A stretch of DNA of 64,000 nt, taken from Bradyrhizobium sp. B097. GTDB lineage: Bacteria > Pseudomonadota > Alphaproteobacteria > Rhizobiales > Xanthobacteraceae. Shown here piece by piece: positions 59,188 through 64,000 of this stretch (position 1 is its first letter; each line of letters starts with the position of its first letter). The stretch lies in NCBI RefSeq assembly GCF_038957035.1, contig NZ_CP152412.1:5948501-6012500 (forward strand), read 5' to 3'. Under the pieces are notes generated by a model. It did not search any database, was not told the DNA's origin, and saw only the letters and a list, made by a program, of their open reading frames with translations. Position numbers and translations under genes: made by a program.

Positions 59188-59514
59188 CCTGTTTCTCTCC
59201 TCTTTTTGTTCGGCTGCTTCGAGCTCTTGGGGCCGGACTATAGCTGCGACAAAATGCGCAGCAAGTGAAACTGCGCGCAGATCGCCATGCGTGGACGACA
59301 ACTAAAGTAGTGGGTCGGCGCTCACCGGCTGAATAAATTTGAGGCAGCGCGGGAATAAAAGCGCGGGCCTGCGCCCCCTTCCAAGTGGGAGGGCGAACGA
59401 GATGCAAGACTCGGACAATTCATGTCGCGAGAATGCCGAAGTATGAATCACGATTGGTCCAACACATTCGGCGTCGTCCTGGCGAACGCCAGGACGACAT
59501 CGGGGGCTACCGCC
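59188..59514. other. 327-bp intergenic region with hairpin
   Basis: Holds the promoter of the transporter operon and a perfect 12-bp stem at 59473-59498. No gene seen. Confidence 0.45.
59473..59498. repeat. Perfect short palindrome
   Basis: GTCGTCCTGGCG-AA-CGCCAGGACGAC, a 26-bp hairpin 17 bp downstream of the MFS stop. The core CGTCCTGGCG is common in intergenic palindromes of Bradyrhizobium and Rhodopseudomonas. No T tract, so it is a weak terminator at most. Confidence 0.7.
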
Positions 59515-61107
59515 CTACTCCGCCATCTCGACCGGCTGCGCGGCCGGACCGGCGAGCGGGCGCTCTTCCATCGTGATCATGCAGACAGACGCGGTGGTCA
59601 GCAGCACGGCAGCGGCACCGAACACGTAGCGGAACGCGGTGATCATGTCGGCCATCGGGATCGCGCCGACGGTGCCGGCGGACGCGGCATGATGCTCGCC
59701 GGCGAGCGAGATATCGGTCCCGAGCGTCATCAGCAGGATCGTGGTGAAGGCGGCGACCGTGAAGGACGCCATCATCGCGCGGAAGAAGTTCATCGCGCCG
59801 GTCACGGTGCCGACCTGCGGACGCGCCACCGCGTTCTGCAGCGACACCACGCTGATCGGGAATGTGGTGCCGAGCCCGAGCGCGAACACGCTCATCAACA
59901 GCAGCAATCCCCACAGCGGCAACGTCGTCACGGCCATGCCGACGGCGCAGATCGCGGCCACCGAGGTGCCGACGATCGCGACACGCTTGTAGTGCTTGGC
60001 CTTCGCCATGGTCCGGCCGGCGATCGCAGCACCGAAGGTCGAGATCGCCGCGAGCGGGATCAGCGCAAGGCCGGCCTCGCTGGCGGTGAGGTGATAGACC
60101 ACCTCGTAATAGAGCGGCAGGTGCACGGTGAGCCCGACCATGGCGCCGAGCGCACAGCCGCCCGCCCCCATTGCGAACGGCACCACCGAGCCGCCGAGCA
60201 GCGACAGCGGCAGGAACGGCTCGTCGGCGCGGCGCGCGTGCCAGACGAAGGCGCCGGCGAGCGCGATCGAGGCGCCGATCATGGCGGTAATGGTCGGCGA
60301 CAGCCAGGACAGACGGGTGCCGCCCCAGGTCAGCACCAGCATCAGCACGACGGCCGAGGCCATCAGCAGCACGCCGCCGAGCCAGTCGACCTTGCGCTTG
60401 CGGTGGAACACCGGGATCTTGCTCATCTTCGGCAGCAGCAGCGCCAGCGCCGCCGCCGCGAGCGGCAGGTTGATCCAGAAGATCATCGACCAATGCAGAT
60501 GCTCGGCGAACACGCCGCCGACCACCGGACCGAGAATGCCGCCGGCCATCCAGACGCTGGAGAAATAGGCCTGATAGCGGCCGCGCTCGCGCGGGGTCAC
60601 CACGTCGGAGATCACGGTCTGGACCACGGGCATGATGCCGCCGCCGCCGAGCCCCTGCAGACCGCGGGCAATGATCAGCGTGGTCATGCTGGGCGCGATC
60701 GCGCACAGCACCGAGCCAACCACGAACAGGCTCAGCGAGGTGATGATCATGACGCGGCGGCCATAAATGTCGCTCAGCGTGCCGAACACCGGCGCCACCG
60801 CGGTGGAGGCGAGCAGATAGGCCGTGATCACCCAGGACAGATTGGTGACGTCGTGAAACTGGCGCCCGATCGTCGGCAGCGCGGTCGCGACGATGGTCTG
60901 GTCGAGCGCGGCCAGGAACATCGTCAGCATCAGGCTGATCACGATGGTGCGGACTTCGTCTGGATTGAGCGGGGCCGGCGGCGCCAGCGGCGGCGCGTCG
61001 CTGAGTTCGATCACCTCGCTCGGGAGATGAGACAGCTCTGCGGCAATGTCGTCAGGCAATGTCTCTTGGTCGGCAGGAATCCGGCTCTGCCGTTCATACT
61101 TGTTCAT
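59515..61107 (-). CDS. MFS multidrug exporter, DHA2 (EmrB/QacA) family
   Basis: 530 residues. A soluble N-terminus of about 55 residues is followed by 14 predicted helices. Motifs: LDQTIVATALPTIGRQF (motif D1-type, with the conserved Asp-Gln) and PVFGTLSDIYGRRVMIITSL (motif A), then LGPVVGGVFAEHLHWSMIFW (motif C with Gly-Pro) between helices 5 and 6. It exports hydrophobic or cationic compounds by proton antiport. Alone on its strand, with an upstream region of 159 bp. The substrate is unknown. Confidence 0.92.
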   Translation of the reverse strand: MNKYERQSRIPADQETLPDDIAAELSHLPSEVIELSDAPPLAPPAPLNPDEVRTIVISLMLTMFLAALDQTIVATALPTIGRQFHDVTNLSWVITAYLLASTAVAPVFGTLSDIYGRRVMIITSLSLFVVGSVLCAIAPSMTTLIIARGLQGLGGGGIMPVVQTVISDVVTPRERGRYQAYFSSVWMAGGILGPVVGGVFAEHLHWSMIFWINLPLAAAALALLLPKMSKIPVFHRKRKVDWLGGVLLMASAVVLMLVLTWGGTRLSWLSPTITAMIGASIALAGAFVWHARRADEPFLPLSLLGGSVVPFAMGAGGCALGAMVGLTVHLPLYYEVVYHLTASEAGLALIPLAAISTFGAAIAGRTMAKAKHYKRVAIVGTSVAAICAVGMAVTTLPLWGLLLLMSVFALGLGTTFPISVVSLQNAVARPQVGTVTGAMNFFRAMMASFTVAAFTTILLMTLGTDISLAGEHHAASAGTVGAIPMADMITAFRYVFGAAAVLLTTASVCMITMEERPLAGPAAQPVEMAE

Positions 61108-61266
61108 TTGGGGCGTAATGCTGCTGCGCGGGCGCGTGCCGCGATGGAATCATTCTCTGATCCGCAATTTATGCAGCAATTCGCTGCTGAGGCAGGCACC
61201 TCAGCGCATGGGTGCATCCCGCCGCGGCCTTCTCGCGATGACGTGATCGCGGACGCCGTGGCGACG

Positions 61267-61803
61267 TCACCCTTTGGTCGTCTTGTCGAGCACCTGGGGC
61301 CGCTTCTTCAATTGCGCCCGCTTCGGCAGCAGGGCCGGCCACCGCACGATGTGATCCTCGAGATCGGCGGCGTTGACGTCGAGTTCGGTGCCTTCCACCC
61401 GGCCGCGTACCGAGACCCCGGCTTCATGCACGGTGTTGGGATCGCCGGAGATCAGGGGATGCCACCAGTAGAGGTCCCGCCCCTCGGCCACGAGCCGGTA
61501 GCCGCAGCTCGGCGGCAGCCAGTTCAGCGTCCTGACGTTCTCGGGTGTCAGGCGGACGCAATCCGGAACCTGGTCGGAGCGGTTCGGGTAGTCCTTGCAG
61601 CTGCACAGGCCGGAATCGAGCAGCTTGCAGGAGATATGGGTGAAATAGATCTTGCCAGTGTCCTCGTCCTCGAGCTTCTCCAGACAGCAACGTGCGCAGC
61701 CGTCACACAGGCTTTCCCATTCGGCGTTGGACATTTCTTCCAACGTCTTGGTTTTCCAGAAGAATCCCTCCTGGCCCGACGGGCGCTTGGGCGGTGCGGT
61801 CAT
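61267..61803 (-). CDS. YcgN-family cysteine-cluster protein (UPF0260)
   Basis: 178 residues. [20 protein letters not shown] and [20 protein letters not shown] give the conserved Cys cluster (CxxCxxCC, C, CxC) of the YkgJ/YcgN proteins, which probably holds a zinc or iron-sulfur site. [20 protein letters not shown] follows, also typical of the family. Cytoplasmic, function unknown in general. Divergent from the PBP gene across 287 bp. Confidence 0.92.
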   Translation of the reverse strand: MTAPPKRPSGQEGFFWKTKTLEEMSNAEWESLCDGCARCCLEKLEDEDTGKIYFTHISCKLLDSGLCSCKDYPNRSDQVPDCVRLTPENVRTLNWLPPSCGYRLVAEGRDLYWWHPLISGDPNTVHEAGVSVRGRVEGTELDVNAADLEDHIVRWPALLPKRAQLKKRPQVLDKTTKG

Positions 61804-62090
61804 GATATCCCTGACATAGTGGTAAAGCCCTTCTTGGGACGCCGGCGCTCCCTCCGCAAGGGGGTGATATTGCGGGGTCGAAAAAGCCGGTGGGCAGCGT
61901 TAGGGCTTTCATTAAATTCACAAGCCGCGCCATTGGTTTATGGCAGCCGCTCGGATAGAACAACGAACGAGTCCCCAACGACGCAAATGCGCCTTGGGAT
62001 TGCCGCAACATCGAAGCAAGACGCTGGCCTGTGCCCGTTTCGGGCACCCGCAGCGCTGTCGAACTGATCAAGGGTCCGGTCCTTCAGATC

Positions 62091-64000
62091 ATGCCGTCGC
62101 ATTGGAAACAGAAGGTCCGGAATTTCTTCCTGGACCTCGATGCGCGTATCGACTCGACGCTGTTCTCGTCGGGCAAGGGCCTGCGCGAACTCTACGAGCG
62201 CTATTCCACCTTCATGGACCGCTTTTATGTCGGCCGCTGGAAGCGCTGGGTGTTCATCGAGCCGCTGTCGGAAGCCGCGACCATCGGGCTCGGCGGCATG
62301 ATCCTGATGCTGACGCTCGCAATCCCCGCCTTCCGCGAGACCGCCGACGAGGACTGGCTGAAGAAGTCCGACCTCGCTGTGACCTTCCTCGACCGCTACG
62401 GCAACCCGATCGGCAGCCGCGGCATCAAGCATAATGACTCGATCCCGCTGGAAGACTTTCCGGACAATCTGATCAAGGCGACGCTCGCGACCGAAGACCG
62501 CCGCTTCTACGACCATTTCGGCATCGACGTGCCGGGCCTCGCCCGCGCGCTCGTCACCAACGCGCAGGCCGGCGGCGTCCGCCAAGGCGGTTCGTCGATC
62601 ACCCAGCAGCTCGCCAAGAACCTGTTCCTGAACAATGAGCGCACCATCGAGCGCAAGGTGAAGGAAGCCTTCCTTGCGATCTGGCTGGAGACGCGGCTCA
62701 CCAAGAACGAGATCCTGAAACTCTATCTCGACCGCGCCTATATGGGCGGCGGCACCTTCGGCGTCGACGGCGCCGCGCATTTCTACTTCAACAAGTCGGT
62801 GCGCGACGTGAACCTCGCGGAAGCCGCGATGCTCGCCGGCCTGTTCAAGGCGCCGACCAAATACGCCCCGCACATCAACCTGCCCGCGGCGCGCGCCCGC
62901 GCCAATGTCGTGCTCGACAACCTCGTCGATGCCGGCTTCATGACCGAGGGCCAGGTGTTCGGCGCCCGCCGCAATCCGGCGGTCGCGGTCGACCGGCGCG
63001 ACGAAAACTCGCCGAACTATTATCTCGACTACGCCTTCGACGAGATGCGCAAGCTGGTCGACACCTTCCCGAAATCCTACACCGAGCGCGTCTTCGTGGT
63101 CCGCACCGCGATCGACATGAACGTGCAGAAGGCGGCCGAGGAAGCGATCGAGAACCAGCTCCGCCAGTTCGGGCGCGACTATCACGCGACGCAGGCCGCG
63201 ACCGTGGTGTCCGATCTCGACGGCGGCATCCGCGCCATGGTCGGCGGCCGCGACTACGGTGCGAGCCAGTTCAACCGCGCCACCGACGCCTACCGGCAGC
63301 CGGGCTCATCGTTCAAGCCCTACGTCTACACCACGGCGCTGCTCAACGGCTTCACGCCGAACTCGAAGATCGTCGACGGCCCGGTCTGCATCGGCAACTG
63401 GTGCCCGCAGAACTATGGCCATTCCTATTCCGGTCAGGTGACGCTGACGCAGGCGATCACCCGCTCGATCAACGTGGTGCCGGTCAAGCTCTCGATCGCG
63501 CTGGGCGGCAAGGAAGGCCCGAAGGCCGGCCGCGCCAAGATCGTCGAGGTCGCGCGCCGCTTCGGCCTCAAGGCGCCGCTGCCCGATACGCCGTCGCTGC
63601 CGATCGGCTCCGACGAAGTCACGGTGATCGAGCATGCGGTGGCCTACGCGACCTTCCCGAACCGCGGCAAGGCGGTGACGCCGCATTCGGTGCTCGAAGT
63701 GCGCACCGGCGCCGGCGATCTGGTGTGGCGCTGGGATCGCGACGGCCCGAAGCCGCGGCAAGCGATTCCGCCGAACATCGCCGCCGACATGGCCGGCATG
63801 ATGAGCCACGTGGTCAGCGAAGGCACCGCGCGCCGCGCCGCGCTCGACGGCATTCCGACCGCGGGCAAGACCGGCACCACCAACGCCTATCGCGACGCCT
63901 GGTTCGTCGGCTACACCGGCAACTTCACCTGCGCGGTCTGGTACGGCAATGACGACTATTCGCCGACCAACCGCATGACCGGCGGCTCGCTGCCGGCGCA
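62091..64000 (+). CDS. Class A penicillin-binding protein (PBP1A type), partial at the right edge
   Basis: 637 residues visible from the ATG at 62091; an in-frame GTG at 62031 may be the start, and the frame is open at base 64000. An N-terminal cytoplasmic part and one helix (about 62-82, ATIGLGGMILMLTLAIPAF) precede the glycosyltransferase domain: EDRRFYDHFGID (Glu135), QGGSSITQQLAKNLFLNNE and KVKEAFLAIWLE. The transpeptidase domain has S406 in SSFK, SxN in SINVV and KTG in AGKTGTTNAYRDAWFVGY. It polymerises and crosslinks peptidoglycan. The visible part is intact. Confidence 0.94.
   Translation, partial: MPSHWKQKVRNFFLDLDARIDSTLFSSGKGLRELYERYSTFMDRFYVGRWKRWVFIEPLSEAATIGLGGMILMLTLAIPAFRETADEDWLKKSDLAVTFLDRYGNPIGSRGIKHNDSIPLEDFPDNLIKATLATEDRRFYDHFGIDVPGLARALVTNAQAGGVRQGGSSITQQLAKNLFLNNERTIERKVKEAFLAIWLETRLTKNEILKLYLDRAYMGGGTFGVDGAAHFYFNKSVRDVNLAEAAMLAGLFKAPTKYAPHINLPAARARANVVLDNLVDAGFMTEGQVFGARRNPAVAVDRRDENSPNYYLDYAFDEMRKLVDTFPKSYTERVFVVRTAIDMNVQKAAEEAIENQLRQFGRDYHATQAATVVSDLDGGIRAMVGGRDYGASQFNRATDAYRQPGSSFKPYVYTTALLNGFTPNSKIVDGPVCIGNWCPQNYGHSYSGQVTLTQAITRSINVVPVKLSIALGGKEGPKAGRAKIVEVARRFGLKAPLPDTPSLPIGSDEVTVIEHAVAYATFPNRGKAVTPHSVLEVRTGAGDLVWRWDRDGPKPRQAIPPNIAADMAGMMSHVVSEGTARRAALDGIPTAGKTGTTNAYRDAWFVGYTGNFTCAVWYGNDDYSPTNRMTGGSLPA

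Noticed and set aside
53222..59268. Plus-strand frames of 423, 478 and 457 residues opposite the Liv transporter genes
   Set aside because: Antisense frames; copies A and B give similar shadows only because the minus-strand genes are paralogues.
59422..62067. An 881-residue open frame on the plus strand
   Set aside because: It is antisense to the MFS and YcgN genes. Its Arg/His/Gly/Asp-rich composition is that of the complement of GC-rich coding DNA. The minus-strand genes show clear families.

Overview
The window reads as a chromosomal segment of a GC-rich alphaproteobacterium, most likely Bradyrhizobium or a close relative in Nitrobacteraceae. This is inferred from the protein families together (Liv-type transporter, Ku, YcgN, Flp pilin, exopolysaccharide genes), the GC-rich third codon positions and the type of intergenic palindromes. 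No rRNA, tRNA or CRISPR array was seen. About two thirds of the window (roughly 1-46 kb) is one large surface-polysaccharide and secretion region. The last 16 kb is ordinary chromosome.

1-13.3 kb: secretion and surface glycan module, all on the minus strand. A type I secretion ABC transporter (6477-8711), its HlyD-type adaptor (TTG start, 5141-6487) and a Sel1-repeat protein (3108-5144) are chained by overlapping stop and start codons. Upstream lie a small methyltransferase and two tandem paralogous RTX proteins (9868-11583, 11797-13239), the likely cargo. Downstream are a WbsX/GH99-like protein and a family 2 glycosyltransferase cut by the left edge. No TolC-type outer-membrane channel is present.

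13.9-46.1 kb: Wzx/Wzy-type exopolysaccharide locus. It holds an undecaprenyl-phosphate sugar transferase (40440-41882), family 4 glycosyltransferases (13912, 20706, 28135), flippase (25530), three polymerase/ligase-like membrane proteins (26846, 33959, 37730), a BY-kinase co-polymerase (30835), an outer-membrane export lipoprotein (35505), a GDP-mannose dehydrogenase-like enzyme (22090), a nucleotide-sugar epimerase (45098), four methyltransferases, a heparinase-like protein, a bi-domain oxidoreductase, a GH39-like hydrolase and a PPP-type phosphatase. Operons run wzc to methyltransferases (33108 to 24150) and oxidoreductase-heparinase-glycosyltransferase (19237 to 13912), with many 4-bp ATGA overlaps. 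The expected product is an acidic, probably O-methylated polysaccharide. Copies of a GTTAG/CTAAC-type sequence lie in most promoter regions of 1-47 kb.

42.3-44.7 kb: an AT-richer pocket with an orphan IS3 OrfA-like protein and two tiny proteins that share its leucine-rich coiled-coil segment without gaps, plus strong AT-rich palindromes. Small secreted or membrane proteins follow to 48.3 kb.

48.5-64 kb: Ku (NHEJ), an Flp pilin, a ThDP-dependent enzyme, a type II NADH dehydrogenase-like flavoprotein, a branched-chain amino-acid-type ABC transporter with LivG and LivF fused and two near-duplicate binding proteins, a DHA2-type MFS exporter, a YcgN cysteine-cluster protein and a PBP1A cut by the right edge.
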